Assembly (NCBI GenBank): GCA_027492545.1
Contig: JAPUEL010000034.1
Coordinates: forward strand, 1-64,000
DNA length: 64,000 nt
Origin: Propionibacteriaceae bacterium
GTDB taxonomy: Bacteria > Actinomycetota > Actinomycetes > Propionibacteriales > Propionibacteriaceae
Direction: 5' to 3'
The translations under genes and the position numbers were made by a program. The notes under the pieces were generated by a model. The model searched no databases. It saw only the letters and a program-made list of their open reading frames with translations, and was not told the origin of the DNA. Numbering within the stretch: the stretch's first letter is position 1; each line of letters opens with the position of its first letter. Positions 47,915-56,991 of this stretch are shown here, one piece after another.

Positions 47915-48624
47915 GCCGCGACACCGTCGGGCCCAGCCGCCACGCGGGCGAGGGCCTCGTCCGCCACCTCGGACAGCTGACCCAGCGCCGAGACCGCGTG
48001 CAGCCGCACCTCGGCGTCGGCATCGGCGGCCGCCGCCTCCAGGGCGCCGACGGCCGCATCGGCGGCCGGGCCACCGATGTGGCCGAGCGCCTCCGCCGCG
48101 TGCGCCCGGACGTCGGCGTCCACGTCACCCAGCGCCGTGGTCAGCGCCGGGACCGAAGCCTCACCGAGGCGATGGAGGGCCGAGGTGAGGGCGTCGCGCT
48201 GCACCGCGTCGCCGTCGCCCAGGCGTCCGGCCAGGGCGTCGGCCGCCTCGGGCCGGCCGGTGTTCGCCACGGCTCGATAGGCCTTGATCGCGACGTCCGC
48301 GTGCTCGTCACCCACCAGAGGGCTGAGGGGCTCGAAGTGGGCGGGGTCGCCGATCTTGCTCAGGACGTGCGCCGCGGTGCGGCGGTCGTCGGGCTCGGAG
48401 CTGGTCAGCATGGCGAGGAGCTCCGGCTCCGCCGCCCCGGCGTGCTGGACGAGCGCCCACGTCAGGTCCTCGCGGACCCGTGGGTCGCCCTCCACGGGCA
48501 GCCGGTCGAGGAGCACCCGGGTGGCCTCGGGCTCGCGCGACGTGCCCAGGGCAAGCGCCGCGTGGCGCCTGGCCGTGCCGTCGGAGCTGGCGAGAAGGGA
48601 CGTGAGGGTCTGAACATCGGTCAT
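47863..48624 (-). CDS. HEAT-repeat protein
   Basis: A 253-residue soluble protein composed almost wholly of HEAT-type repeats of about 30 residues (ARRHAALALGTSREPEATRV, RTAAHVLSKIGDPAHFEPL, IKAYRAVANTGRPEAADAL, VRAHAAEALGHIGGPAADAA, VRLHAVSALGQLSEVADEAL). It resembles the repeat part of the MerR-HEAT protein encoded convergently, with a 52-base overlap of the coding ends. The ATG at 48624 is chosen, with GTG 48633 possible. Binding of a protein partner is likely; the partner is unknown. Confidence 0.83.
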   Translation of the reverse strand: MTDVQTLTSLLASSDGTARRHAALALGTSREPEATRVLLDRLPVEGDPRVREDLTWALVQHAGAAEPELLAMLTSSEPDDRRTAAHVLSKIGDPAHFEPLSPLVGDEHADVAIKAYRAVANTGRPEAADALAGRLGDGDAVQRDALTSALHRLGEASVPALTTALGDVDADVRAHAAEALGHIGGPAADAAVGALEAAAADADAEVRLHAVSALGQLSEVADEALARVAAGPDGVAAQVAARFVARRGATATA

Positions 48625-48739
48625 GTCCACGACGGTAAACCTTGACGTCGCGTGAAGGTCAAACGCCTTCGCTCGCAGCGGACACGGCCGCTCGGACCGT
48701 GGGCTAACGTGAGGAACACGACAGCCAGCGAGGAGAGAG

Positions 48740-50416
48740 ATGCCCGACGTCGCCATGATGACCCAGCTGGGCGGTCTGCTCGTCCGGCACCTGAAGGCCT
48801 TCAGCACGGACTCCTCACCGATCCCCGGCGAACCAGCCGAGCCTGCAGAACGCGACGACGCCGAGCGCTTCACCGCCTCGTTGGAGAGCCTGGGCCCCAC
48901 CTTCATCAAGTTCGGTCAGCTGCTGTCCACCCGCCAGGATCTGCTCCCCGCCGCCTACACGGAGGCGCTGACGCGGCTGCAGGACAACGTCGAACCCGTG
49001 CCTGTCGAGGAGATCCGGGCCCGCATCGAGGAGTCGCTGGGCGCCCCGGTCGGCACGCTGTTCGCCGAGTTCGACGATGCGCCGCTCGCCTCCGCGTCCC
49101 TTGCCCAGGCTCACCGGGCCGTCACCCGCTCCGGCCGGGACGTCGTGGTCAAGGTGCTCCGGCCGGGCGTGCGCGACCGGGTCCGCCGGGACCTGGCGTC
49201 CCTGGGCGAGCTCGCGGACTTCGCCGACGCGAACACCCCCGTCGGGCCCCGGCTGGGCGCCGCGAGGATGCTCGCCCAGTTCCGTCGCTCCATGGCCGAC
49301 GAGCTGGACTACCGCAAGGAGGCCGCCAACCTGGACCTGTTCCGCGAGCTGGTCGACGACGAACCGGACCTGCTCGTGCCCGGCTACGTCGCGGACTACT
49401 CGACCGACGACGTGCTCACGCTCGAGTTCATGCCGGGCCGGAAGATCACCGACGTGGGGCCGCTGACGATGTTGGACGTCGACGGTGCCCGGCTGGCGGC
49501 GTCGCTGTTCCGCTTCATGCTCAAGGCCATGCTGATCGACGGCATCCTGCACGCCGATCCGCACCCGGGAAACCTGTTCCTCACCCCGGACCACCGGGTG
49601 GCCCTGCTGGACGTGGGCATGGTGGTGCGGCTTCCCGGCCGGCTGCGCAGCTCGATCGTCAAGCTCCTGGTCTCCACGGGCGACGGGGACGGCGAGGGGG
49701 CGGCGGCCGTGCTCGCCGACATGGGGCATCCCACCGACGAGTACGACGCGGCGGCCTTCCGCGACGACGTGTCCCACCTGGTGTCCTCGACCCTGTCCAT
49801 GGGTGCCGACCTCCAAGCGGGCGCGGTGCTCATGCAGCTGGCCCGCATCTCCGGCACGCACGGGCTCCGGCCGCCGGCCGAGATGACGCTGGTGGCGAAG
49901 GCCCTGCTCAACCTCGACCAGGCGACGCAGCACCTCGACCCCTCGTTCACGCCGGTGGAGGCGATCCGAGCCAACCTCCCCACCATCCTCGCCGCCGGGC
50001 TGACGCCCAGCGCCGGCCAGAGCCTCCTCGGCGGCATCGAGGGCAAGGAGTTCCTGGAACGCCTCCCCCGCCGCGCCAACCGGCTCCTCGACGCCCTGAG
50101 CGACGGCGAACTCACGATCAAGGTGGACGCCTTCGACGAGAACCGCGCCCTCATGGTCCTGCAGCAGGTGGCCAACCGGGTGTCCACCGCACTCATCCTG
50201 GCGGCCGTCACCATCGCCGCCGCCCTGCTCATGTTCGCCGACGTGGGCCCGCGCCTCTGGGGATACCCCGCGCTCGGGACGGTGTTCTTCCTGGTGGCCG
50301 CCGTCGGTGGCCTCGTGCTGGTGGCCAGGATCCTCTGGCACGACCGCCCCGTCCGCCGGACCGTCAAGCGCACCGACCGCCGGGCCCGGCTCTCCGACGA
50401 CGCGGCGCGCCCGTAG
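48740..50416 (+). CDS. ABC1/UbiB family atypical kinase
   Basis: A 558-residue protein of the AarF/ABC1/UbiB family, membrane-bound atypical ATPases linked to quinone and lipid metabolism. The family KxGQ motif is present in PTFIKFGQLLSTRQDLLP (55-60), then the alanine-rich loop LASASLAQAH, VVVKVLRPGV with the lysine, ILHADPHPGNLFL and LLDVGMVVRL. Two C-terminal helices (VSTALILAAVTIAAALLMFA and the following) anchor it. GGAGAGAG precedes the ATG. It lies between the HEAT-repeat genes and disA. Confidence 0.9.
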   Translation: MPDVAMMTQLGGLLVRHLKAFSTDSSPIPGEPAEPAERDDAERFTASLESLGPTFIKFGQLLSTRQDLLPAAYTEALTRLQDNVEPVPVEEIRARIEESLGAPVGTLFAEFDDAPLASASLAQAHRAVTRSGRDVVVKVLRPGVRDRVRRDLASLGELADFADANTPVGPRLGAARMLAQFRRSMADELDYRKEAANLDLFRELVDDEPDLLVPGYVADYSTDDVLTLEFMPGRKITDVGPLTMLDVDGARLAASLFRFMLKAMLIDGILHADPHPGNLFLTPDHRVALLDVGMVVRLPGRLRSSIVKLLVSTGDGDGEGAAAVLADMGHPTDEYDAAAFRDDVSHLVSSTLSMGADLQAGAVLMQLARISGTHGLRPPAEMTLVAKALLNLDQATQHLDPSFTPVEAIRANLPTILAAGLTPSAGQSLLGGIEGKEFLERLPRRANRLLDALSDGELTIKVDAFDENRALMVLQQVANRVSTALILAAVTIAAALLMFADVGPRLWGYPALGTVFFLVAAVGGLVLVARILWHDRPVRRTVKRTDRRARLSDDAARP

Positions 50417-50455
50417 CGGACGGCCCTAGACTGGGCTGATCCCCGGGGAGGTGCG

Positions 50456-51493
50456 TTGTCGAAGTCCACGGTTCGCCGCTATCTGAAGCTGCTTGCGCCG
50501 GGCACCCCGCTGCGGGCGGGGCTCGACCGGATCCTGTCTGGGCGCACCGGGGCGCTGATCGTGCTGGGCAACAACTCGCGGGTTCAGCACGTGTGCTCAG
50601 GCGGTTTCCAGATCGGGGTCGAGTGCACCGAGCAGGCGCTGCGGGAGTTGGCGAAGCTCGACGGCGCCATCATCCTGTCCACCGACCTGACCCGGATCAT
50701 CGCCGCCGGCGTGCATCTCGTCCCGGCCGGTGACCTGCCCACCGCCGAGACCGGGACGCGGCACCGGTCGGCCGACCGGACGGCGCAGGCCGCCGGGGTG
50801 CCGGTGGTGACGGTGTCCGCGTCGATGTCGACCGTCTCGCTGTTCCTGGACGGGCGTCGCCACGTCGTGGAGACCGTCACCCAGGTGATCAGCCGGGCCA
50901 ACCAGACGCTCGCCACCCTGTCGCGCGTCGTGACCCGCCTGAGCGACCTCATGGACCAGTTCACCGCGCTGGAGATCGGCGAGCAGGTGGCGCTGCGGGA
51001 TCTCACCCACGTGGTGCACCGGCTGGAGCTGACCCGGCGGCTGTCCGCGGAGATGCAGTTCCACGCCGACGTGCTGGGCGTCGAGGGGCGCATGGTGGCC
51101 ATGCAGCACGCGGAGCTCGCCTCCAGCTTCGACGGCGTGGCGGAGCTGCTGACCGAGGACTACGCGCCCAACCTCGAGGACCCGTCGGAGTTCGACCTCT
51201 CCCGGCTGCACAACTTCTCCACCGAGGAGCTGTTCAGCGGCCAGCTTGTGGCGCAGCGGCTCGGCTTCGGCCCCAATCCCAACCTGGAGCAGGCCGTCAG
51301 CACGCGCGGCATCCGCCTGCTCACCAAGGTCGGCCGGCTGCCCTCCCCCCTGGTCACCCGGCTCGTGGAGCGGTTCACCATCCAGGAGCTGTTCGCCGCC
51401 CCCCTCAGCGCGCTGCTGGAGGTGGAGGGCATCGGCCAGCTGCGGGCCCGCCAGGTGCGCGACGCGATGACGCGCATCGCCGAGATCAACTGA
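50456..51493 (+). CDS. disA: DNA integrity scanning protein DisA, diadenylate cyclase
   Basis: DisA (345 residues) makes the second messenger cyclic di-AMP and slows at branched DNA. The diadenylate cyclase domain has Asp69-Gly-Ala (LDGAIILSTD) and Arg102-His-Arg (GTRHRSADR). A coiled linker and a C-terminal helix-hairpin-helix domain (LLEVEGIGQLRARQVRDAM) follow. Translation starts at TTG 50456, 3 bases after GGGAGG, with TAGACT at 50427-50432 as a likely -10. radA, a DisA partner in other bacteria, is upstream. Confidence 0.96.
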   Translation: MSKSTVRRYLKLLAPGTPLRAGLDRILSGRTGALIVLGNNSRVQHVCSGGFQIGVECTEQALRELAKLDGAIILSTDLTRIIAAGVHLVPAGDLPTAETGTRHRSADRTAQAAGVPVVTVSASMSTVSLFLDGRRHVVETVTQVISRANQTLATLSRVVTRLSDLMDQFTALEIGEQVALRDLTHVVHRLELTRRLSAEMQFHADVLGVEGRMVAMQHAELASSFDGVAELLTEDYAPNLEDPSEFDLSRLHNFSTEELFSGQLVAQRLGFGPNPNLEQAVSTRGIRLLTKVGRLPSPLVTRLVERFTIQELFAAPLSALLEVEGIGQLRARQVRDAMTRIAEIN

Positions 51494-51548
51494 CCCCACC
51501 CGGACGGCGCCTCGCCCATCGGCGCGCAGGGTATAGCCTTGTGCCCAC

Positions 51549-51636
51549 ACACAGGGGAGCGCCACTGGGGCGCTGAGAGTGCGGGCAGACCGCAGACCCT
51601 CAAACCTGATCCGGTTAGCACCGGCGTAGGGAGTGA
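51549..51636 (+). promoter_or_regulatory. TPP riboswitch (THI element)
   Basis: The thi-box hallmarks are in order: GGGGAGC on the 5' side, GCTGAGAGTGCGG at 51572-51584, then ACCCTCAAACCTGATCCGG and the closing GCGTAGGGAGT. These form the two thiamine-diphosphate-binding arms. It lies between disA and thiB, with TATAGC at 51532-51537 as a possible -10, and its expression platform must lie in the 50 bases before the thiB ATG. Thiamine diphosphate should repress the transporter. Confidence 0.95.
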
Positions 51637-51684
51637 GAATTCTCCTCGGCTGTCGCCGAGCCTCCGAAAGGAGAGATCAGCACC

Positions 51685-52740
51685 ATGCAATCCATCGTCA
51701 CGACCCTCGCGGTCGGAGCCGTGGCCCTCACCCTCGTGGCGTGCGGCGGCTCCCAACCGGCAGGGACGAGCTCCTCACCGTCGGGCCCGACGGAGCTCCG
51801 CGAGACCGACACCCTCACGGTGTTCACCCACGACGCCTTCACCCTCCCCGACGAGCTGAAGGACCGCTTCGCGGAGGAGACGGGATATGAGGTCACCTAC
51901 ACCACCCCGGGCGACGGCGGAGCGCTGGTCAACCAGCTGATCCTCACCAAAGACTCGCCGCTGGGCGACGTGGTGTTCGGCATCGACAACACGTTCGCGT
52001 CCCGCGCCGCCGAGGCCGGCGTCCTGGCCCCTTACGAGTCGGACGCGGCGGCCACCGTGCCGGAGGGCCTTCAGGCCCCGGACCTCACCGCCGTCGACTA
52101 CGGAGACGTCTGCATCAACGCCGACACGGTCTGGTTCGAGGCCAACGACCTCCCCCTCCCCGCGACCCTCGACGACCTGACGGACCCGCGCTACAAGGAC
52201 CTCCTGGTGGTGACCAACCCGGCCTCGTCGTCGCCCGGCCTGGCGTTCCTCATCGCGACGGTGGGGGCCAAGGGCGAGGGGTACCTCGACTACTGGGGGG
52301 CGCTGATGGACAACGGCACCAAGGTCGCGGCCGGCTGGACCGAGGCCTACTACACGGACTTCTCGGGCGCCGACGGCAAGGGCCCCCGACCCTTGGTGCT
52401 CTCCTACGCCACCTCGCCTGCCTTCACCGTGACCGGCGACACGTCCACCACCGTGGCCCTCCTGGAGACCTGCTTCCGGCAGGTGGAGTACGCCGGAGTG
52501 ATCAAGGGCGCCGAGAACGAGGTGGGGGCGCGCAGGTTCATCGACTTCATGCTCACCCCTGAGGTCCAGGCCGCGATCCCGGAGAACCTGTACATGTTCC
52601 CCGCCGTGCCGGAGACCCCGCTGCCGGAGGTCTGGCAGCGGTTCGCGGTGCTCCCCGACGAGCCGATCGAGGTGCCCCAGAGCGAGATCGGCGCCTCCCG
52701 CGACGAGTGGATCCGCGCGTGGACGGACGCCACCAGGTGA
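51685..52740 (+). CDS. thiB: Thiamine ABC transporter substrate-binding lipoprotein
   Basis: ThiB (351 residues) binds thiamine or its phosphates outside the membrane. A lipoprotein signal ends in LTLVAC (Cys20). The mature protein has LTVFTHDAFTLPDELKDRF, GDVVFGIDNTFASRA and YATSPAF, which agree with the thiamine-binding family of iron-type binding proteins. AAAGGAGAG precedes the ATG at 51685. It is the first gene after the TPP riboswitch and overlaps thiP by GTGA. Confidence 0.94.
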   Translation: MQSIVTTLAVGAVALTLVACGGSQPAGTSSSPSGPTELRETDTLTVFTHDAFTLPDELKDRFAEETGYEVTYTTPGDGGALVNQLILTKDSPLGDVVFGIDNTFASRAAEAGVLAPYESDAAATVPEGLQAPDLTAVDYGDVCINADTVWFEANDLPLPATLDDLTDPRYKDLLVVTNPASSSPGLAFLIATVGAKGEGYLDYWGALMDNGTKVAAGWTEAYYTDFSGADGKGPRPLVLSYATSPAFTVTGDTSTTVALLETCFRQVEYAGVIKGAENEVGARRFIDFMLTPEVQAAIPENLYMFPAVPETPLPEVWQRFAVLPDEPIEVPQSEIGASRDEWIRAWTDATR

Positions 52741-54383
52741 GCCGTGCGCTCTGGAGGGCAGGCTGGGCGATCGCCGCCGCGATCCCCGCCGCCTTCCTGG
52801 CGCTCTTCTTCGCCTGGCCCGCCGCCAGCCTCGTCGCGCGCGGCTTCCACGACGGGACGGCGTGGACCCTGGACGGGTTCGCCTCCGTCTTCGGCTCCCC
52901 CCGGACGTGGAGCGCAGTCCGCTTCACCCTCGGCTCGGCCCTCGCCACGACCGCGGCCTGCCTGGCCCTGGGGCTGCCGGGCGCCTACCTGCTCTACCGG
53001 TGCAGCTTCCCCGGCCGCGACACCCTCCGGGCGCTGGTCGCCGTGCCGTTCGTGCTGCCGACGGTGGTGGTGGGCGTGGCGTTCGGGTCGCTGCTGCGGG
53101 ATGACGGCCTGCTCGGCGGGCTGGGGCTCGGCGGGTCGGTGGTCGCCATCGTCGCGGCCATGGTGTTCTTCAACTACTCCGTGGTGGTGCGCACGGTGGG
53201 CACGTTCTGGGCGCGCCTCGACCCGCGCCTCGCCCACGCCGCCGCGACGCTCGGGGCATCCCCAGCGCGGGTGCTCGCGACGGTGACCCTCCCCACCCTC
53301 GCCCCCGCGCTGTTGTCGTCGGCGTCGCTGGTGTTCCTGTTCAGCGCCTCGTCGTACGGCATCGTCATGGTGCTCGGCGAGACCCGCTACCAGACCATCG
53401 AGACCGAGATCTGGTTCCTGACCACGCAGCTGCTGGACCTGCCCGCGGCGGCCGCGCTGTCCGTGGCCCAACTGGTGATCGTGACCGCGACACTGTGGCT
53501 CAGCGGACACGCCCAGACGGGCATGACCAGGGCTCTGAGGCTTCAACCGGACGTCGCGGGGTCGCGGCCCCTCCTGCTCACGCGGGACTGGCCGGCCGCG
53601 GCGGTGACGGGCGGCGTCGTGGTGCTGCTGCTCGGCCTCCCGCTCGCGAACCTGGTCTGGCGATCGCTGAACTTCGAGGGCGTGTTCGGGCTCGCCAACT
53701 TCGGCCGCCTGGCCACCGACGACGCCCTGGGCGCCACCGTCTGGGAGGCGCTGCGCACCACGTTGACCACCGCGCTGGCCGCGACGTCGGTGGCCGTCAC
53801 CCTCGGCGTGCTGGTGGCGCTGGTGTCGTCGAGGCGTCCCCGGCGACGGCGGGCCAGGCACGCCCTGGCGGCCCTGGAGGGCCTGTTTCTGCTGCCCCTG
53901 GGGGTCTCGGCCGTCACCGTCGGGTTCGGGTATCTGATCACGCTCAACCGGCCGCCGCTGGACCTGCGCTCGAGCATCGTGCTGATCCCCATCGCGCAGG
54001 CCGTGGTGGCGTTGCCGCTCGTGGTGCGGACGCTGCTCCCCACGCTCCGGGCCATCGACCCGCGACAGCTGGAGGCGGCCGCGACCCTGGGCTCGAGCCC
54101 CCTGCAGGTGCTGCGGCGCATCGAGTTCCCCCACCTGGGCCGAGGCCTGGGGCTCGCCGCCGGCTTCGCGTTCGCGACCTCGTTGGGTGAGTTCGGCGCC
54201 ACCTCGTTCCTCGCCCGGCCCGACAACCCCACCCTGCCCGTCCTGATCTTCCGCGCCTTCGGGCGCCCCGGCGCCGAGAACTACGGCCTCGCCCTGGCCG
54301 CCTCGGTGGTCCTGGCAGGATTGGCGGGAATCACCATGGCGCTCGCGGAACGCGTGCGGCCGAAGGAGGTAGCCACGTGGTAG
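52737..54383 (+). CDS. thiP: Thiamine ABC transporter permease
   Basis: ThiP (548 residues) is a double-length permease with two six-helix halves, so it forms the channel by itself. Each half has an EAA loop: HAAATLGASPARVLATVTLP and LEAAATLGSSPLQVLRRIEFP. VAVPFVLPTVVVGVAFGSLL and GLFLLPLGVSAVTVGFGYLI repeat the same helix pattern. The GTG at 52737 overlaps the thiB stop and its end overlaps thiQ by 7 bases. Confidence 0.95.
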   Translation: MSRALWRAGWAIAAAIPAAFLALFFAWPAASLVARGFHDGTAWTLDGFASVFGSPRTWSAVRFTLGSALATTAACLALGLPGAYLLYRCSFPGRDTLRALVAVPFVLPTVVVGVAFGSLLRDDGLLGGLGLGGSVVAIVAAMVFFNYSVVVRTVGTFWARLDPRLAHAAATLGASPARVLATVTLPTLAPALLSSASLVFLFSASSYGIVMVLGETRYQTIETEIWFLTTQLLDLPAAAALSVAQLVIVTATLWLSGHAQTGMTRALRLQPDVAGSRPLLLTRDWPAAAVTGGVVVLLLGLPLANLVWRSLNFEGVFGLANFGRLATDDALGATVWEALRTTLTTALAATSVAVTLGVLVALVSSRRPRRRRARHALAALEGLFLLPLGVSAVTVGFGYLITLNRPPLDLRSSIVLIPIAQAVVALPLVVRTLLPTLRAIDPRQLEAAATLGSSPLQVLRRIEFPHLGRGLGLAAGFAFATSLGEFGATSFLARPDNPTLPVLIFRAFGRPGAENYGLALAASVVLAGLAGITMALAERVRPKEVATW

Positions 54384-55351
54384 CTGGGCTGGAGGTGCGC
54401 GGTGCCGTCGTGCGCTACGGGCAGACGACCGCCGTCGACGGGGTCTCCCTGGCCGTGCCGCGCGGCAGCGTGGTGGGGCTTCTCGGGCCCTCCGGCTCGG
54501 GCAAGTCGACGCTGCTGCGGGCGGTGGCCGGGCTGGAGCCGCTGGCGTCGGGGACCGTCTCCTGGGACGGCCAGGACCTCGTCGGCGTGAAGGTGCACCG
54601 GCGCAACTTCGGGATGGTCTTCCAGGACGCGCAGCTCTTCCCCACCATGACGGTGGGGCGCAACATCGCCTACGGCCTGGCGGGTCTCGGCAGGGAGGCG
54701 CAGCGCGCCCGGGTCGCGGAGATGCTCGACCTCGTCGGGCTCCCCGGCTACGAGGGTCGCCGCACCACCGAGCTGTCCGGGGGGCAGGCCCAGCGGGTGG
54801 CGCTGGCGCGCTCGTTGGCCCCGTCGCCGCGTGCCCTCCTCCTCGACGAGCCGCTCTCGGCCCTGGACACCGGGCTGCGACGTCGGCTCGCGGAGGATCT
54901 CGCCAGGATCCTGCGCGAGACGCACACGACGGCCGTCTACGTCACCCACGACCATCAGGAGGCCTACACCATCGCGGACCGCGTGGCGGTGTTGGACGAC
55001 GGCGCCCTGCTGCAGATGGACGGCCCCGAGGCGCTGAGACGGGCGCCCGCGTCGAAGCAGGTGGCGGCGTTCCTCGGCTACCGCGCCTTCATCACCGAGC
55101 AGCAGGCGAGGTCCCTCGGCTGGCACGGGGACCTGCCCGTCGGGTCTGTCCTGGGCGTGGGTGCCAGCTCGCTGGTGCTCGACGACGACGGCGTGGAGGT
55201 CGAGGTCGTGGACCAGGGCTACACGCCGGACGACGTGGAGATCGGGGTCCGGCTGCCGGACGGGCAACGCGCCACGGTGTCCTCGCCCGAGCGGGTCCAT
55301 TCGCTGACGGTGAGGGTCCGGCTGGTCGGAGGGGCCGTCACCCCTGCCTGA
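54377..55351 (+). CDS. thiQ: Thiamine ABC transporter ATPase
   Basis: ThiQ (324 residues) drives thiamine import. Walker A GPSGSGKST is at 37-45, the signature ELSGGQAQRVALARSL follows, then ALLLDEPLSALD and THDHQEAYTIADR. A C-terminal extension of about 90 residues (from AFLGYRAFITEQQ) resembles regulatory OB-type domains of iron or maltose-type ATPases. The GTG at 54377 overlaps thiP; GGAGG is 11 bases upstream. The last 14 bases overlap the convergent phosphatidyltransferase gene. Confidence 0.93.
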   Translation: MVAGLEVRGAVVRYGQTTAVDGVSLAVPRGSVVGLLGPSGSGKSTLLRAVAGLEPLASGTVSWDGQDLVGVKVHRRNFGMVFQDAQLFPTMTVGRNIAYGLAGLGREAQRARVAEMLDLVGLPGYEGRRTTELSGGQAQRVALARSLAPSPRALLLDEPLSALDTGLRRRLAEDLARILRETHTTAVYVTHDHQEAYTIADRVAVLDDGALLQMDGPEALRRAPASKQVAAFLGYRAFITEQQARSLGWHGDLPVGSVLGVGASSLVLDDDGVEVEVVDQGYTPDDVEIGVRLPDGQRATVSSPERVHSLTVRVRLVGGAVTPA

Positions 55352-55970
55352 GGGAGGGATCGCGCCCGGCAACCGCCGGCCCCGACGCGACCCACGCCGC
55401 CCGGACCCGCTGACCGACGGTGACAGCGCTGCCCACGGCGACGACGCCCAGGCCCCCCGCCATCACCCAGGTGGGTCCCCCCAGCCCCACGACGAGGGCG
55501 GCTAGCCCTGCCACGGCCAGTCGGTCCGAGCGTTCGAACAGGCCCACGGACGCGTCCCACCCCTCCGCCTCCGCCCGCGCGCGGGCGTACGAGACGACGA
55601 AACCCCCCACGAGGCACGCCAGGGCCAGCCACAGGGCGACGGTGTCGCGGCCGGCGGCCCAGAGCGCCAGGCCCACGAACACGGCGCCGTCGGCCACACG
55701 GTCGAGCGTCGAATCGAGGAAGGCGCCGAACCTCGTGACCCGCCCACCGCGGCGGGCCATGGTGCCGTCGAGCCCGTCGGCCAGCAGGAACACGGCGATC
55801 ACCGCTACTCCTGCGGCCAGATCGCCGCGGGGGAAGAACCAGAGCGCGGCAGCCGTCACCCCGACGGTGCCGATGATGGTGACGGCGCTGGGCGAGACCC
55901 CGAGGCGGAGCAGCAGCACGGCCAAGGGCGTCAGGGCGCGCCCGTAGGCCCCGCGGAGGAAGGAGAGCAC
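55338..55970 (-). CDS. CDP-alcohol phosphatidyltransferase, probably phosphatidylinositol phosphate synthase
   Basis: A 210-residue membrane enzyme that transfers a phosphatidyl group from CDP-diacylglycerol to an alcohol. The family motif DxxDGxxAR...GxxxDxxxD is complete: Asp65, Asp68, Arg73, Gly82, Asp86 and Asp90. About six hydrophobic segments are seen. Actinobacterial homologues of this size make phosphatidylinositol phosphate, the precursor of mannosides and mycothiol-related inositol lipids, but other acceptors are possible. GTG 55970 is preceded by TAGGGT 6 bases upstream, so it is probably leaderless. Confidence 0.87.
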   Translation of the reverse strand: MLSFLRGAYGRALTPLAVLLLRLGVSPSAVTIIGTVGVTAAALWFFPRGDLAAGVAVIAVFLLADGLDGTMARRGGRVTRFGAFLDSTLDRVADGAVFVGLALWAAGRDTVALWLALACLVGGFVVSYARARAEAEGWDASVGLFERSDRLAVAGLAALVVGLGGPTWVMAGGLGVVAVGSAVTVGQRVRAAWVASGPAVAGRDPSLRQG

Positions 55971-56152
55971 CCGTCCACCCTAGTGTCCTGCCGTCCCGAC
56001 GCCTCCCCCACGTCCCGACGCCCGCCCCATCTCGCCAGGCGCCTCCCATAGCGCGCGACGCCTGTCCTGGACGGAGTGTAGGGGCGACGACGCAAGGCAG
56101 GGGCCTTCCCGCCACAGGCTGGCTGAGGGCAGAGGGCCACTAGGGTGGAGCC

Positions 56153-56515
56153 GTGGCCCGAGAGCGATTCCCCAGATCCGTGTACCAGGCCGGCGACGAT
56201 CCCGATCCGCGCTTCACGCTGGCCAACGAGCGCACCTTCCTCGCTTGGATCCGGACCTCGCTCGCCCTCTTGGCCGGCGGGATCGCCCTCGAGGTCCTGG
56301 GGCTGGGCATCCATGAGGCCTTCCGCGTCGCCGCGTCCGTGGTGCTGATGGTGACGGGCATCGCCGCCGCCCCCTTCGCCTGGTGGGGCTGGGCCCGATA
56401 CGAGCGCGCGCTGCGCACGGGCGCCCCCCTGCCCTCGTCGCTGTTCGCGCTCCCCGTGGCGGCGGCCGTGACGGTCAGCGGGGTCCTGGTGTTCGTCGGT
56501 TTCCTGGTGCGATGA
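56153..56515 (+). CDS. DUF202 / YidH family membrane protein 1
   Basis: A 120-residue inner-membrane protein of the DUF202 (YidH) family with the signature DPRFTLANERTFLAWIRTSLALLAGGIALE and three hydrophobic helices. TAGGGT at 56141-56146 ends 6 bases before the GTG, so the message is probably leaderless. Its TGA overlaps the next DUF202 gene (ATGA); such pairs probably form a complex. Function is unknown. Confidence 0.9.
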   Translation: MARERFPRSVYQAGDDPDPRFTLANERTFLAWIRTSLALLAGGIALEVLGLGIHEAFRVAASVVLMVTGIAAAPFAWWGWARYERALRTGAPLPSSLFALPVAAAVTVSGVLVFVGFLVR

Positions 56516-56856
56516 GCGACGGCCCGCCGGACCCTGGACTCGCGGCTGAGCGCACCGTCCTGGCCTGGCAACGCACCGCGCTGTCGATCGGCCTCGGCTC
56601 GTTGGTGTTCGCGCGCATCGAGTCCTCAGCAATGGGGGCATGGTCCTGGGCGCTCGCGGCCGCCGGCCTGGCGCTGGCCACCCTCATCGGGGTCTGGTCA
56701 CGACGGAGGTACGGCCACACGCACCGCACCCTCAGCGACGGGGGCAACCGCCTCGCCGACGGTCTCCTCCCTGCTGTGCTGGCCGCCACGGTGGCCTCCG
56801 CCGGCATCGTCGCCCTCGTCGTGTCGCTCCTGACCGCCCCCCTCCCCACCCCCTGA
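56512..56856 (+). CDS. DUF202 family membrane protein 2
   Basis: A 114-residue protein with the DUF202 signature in shorter form (LAAERTVLAWQRTALSIGLGSLVFARIES) and three hydrophobic helices. The ATG overlaps the end of the first DUF202 gene. Its last codons and stop lie in the first unit of a three-copy 24-base tandem repeat, so the C-terminus (TAPLPTP) may have been changed by repeat expansion. Confidence 0.88.
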   Translation: MSDGPPDPGLAAERTVLAWQRTALSIGLGSLVFARIESSAMGAWSWALAAAGLALATLIGVWSRRRYGHTHRTLSDGGNRLADGLLPAVLAATVASAGIVALVVSLLTAPLPTP

Positions 56857-56913
56857 CCGTCCTCCCTCCCCACCCCCTGACCGTCCTCCCTCCCCACCCC
56901 CTGACCGTCCTCC
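56842..56913 (+). repeat. Tandem repeat, 3 x 24 bases
   Basis: CTCCCCACCCCCTGACCGTCCTCC-type units repeat three times exactly, at 56842-56865, 56866-56889 and 56890-56913. The first unit contains the stop codon of the second DUF202 gene; the others extend into the gap. The strand is pyrimidine-only in long runs and may adopt unusual structure. Confidence 0.9.
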
Positions 56914-56991
56914 CCTCGCCGTCGAGGGGACCCCAGGACGCCTGCGCTGGTGCGCAGGCACCGTTGAGACCCGCAGGAAGGGAGCCGACGC

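Noticed and set aside
55971-56152. Further copy of the structured repeat before the DUF202 genes
   Set aside because: None of the conserved blocks or paired arms is present; the 182-base gap shows only the divergent -10 boxes.
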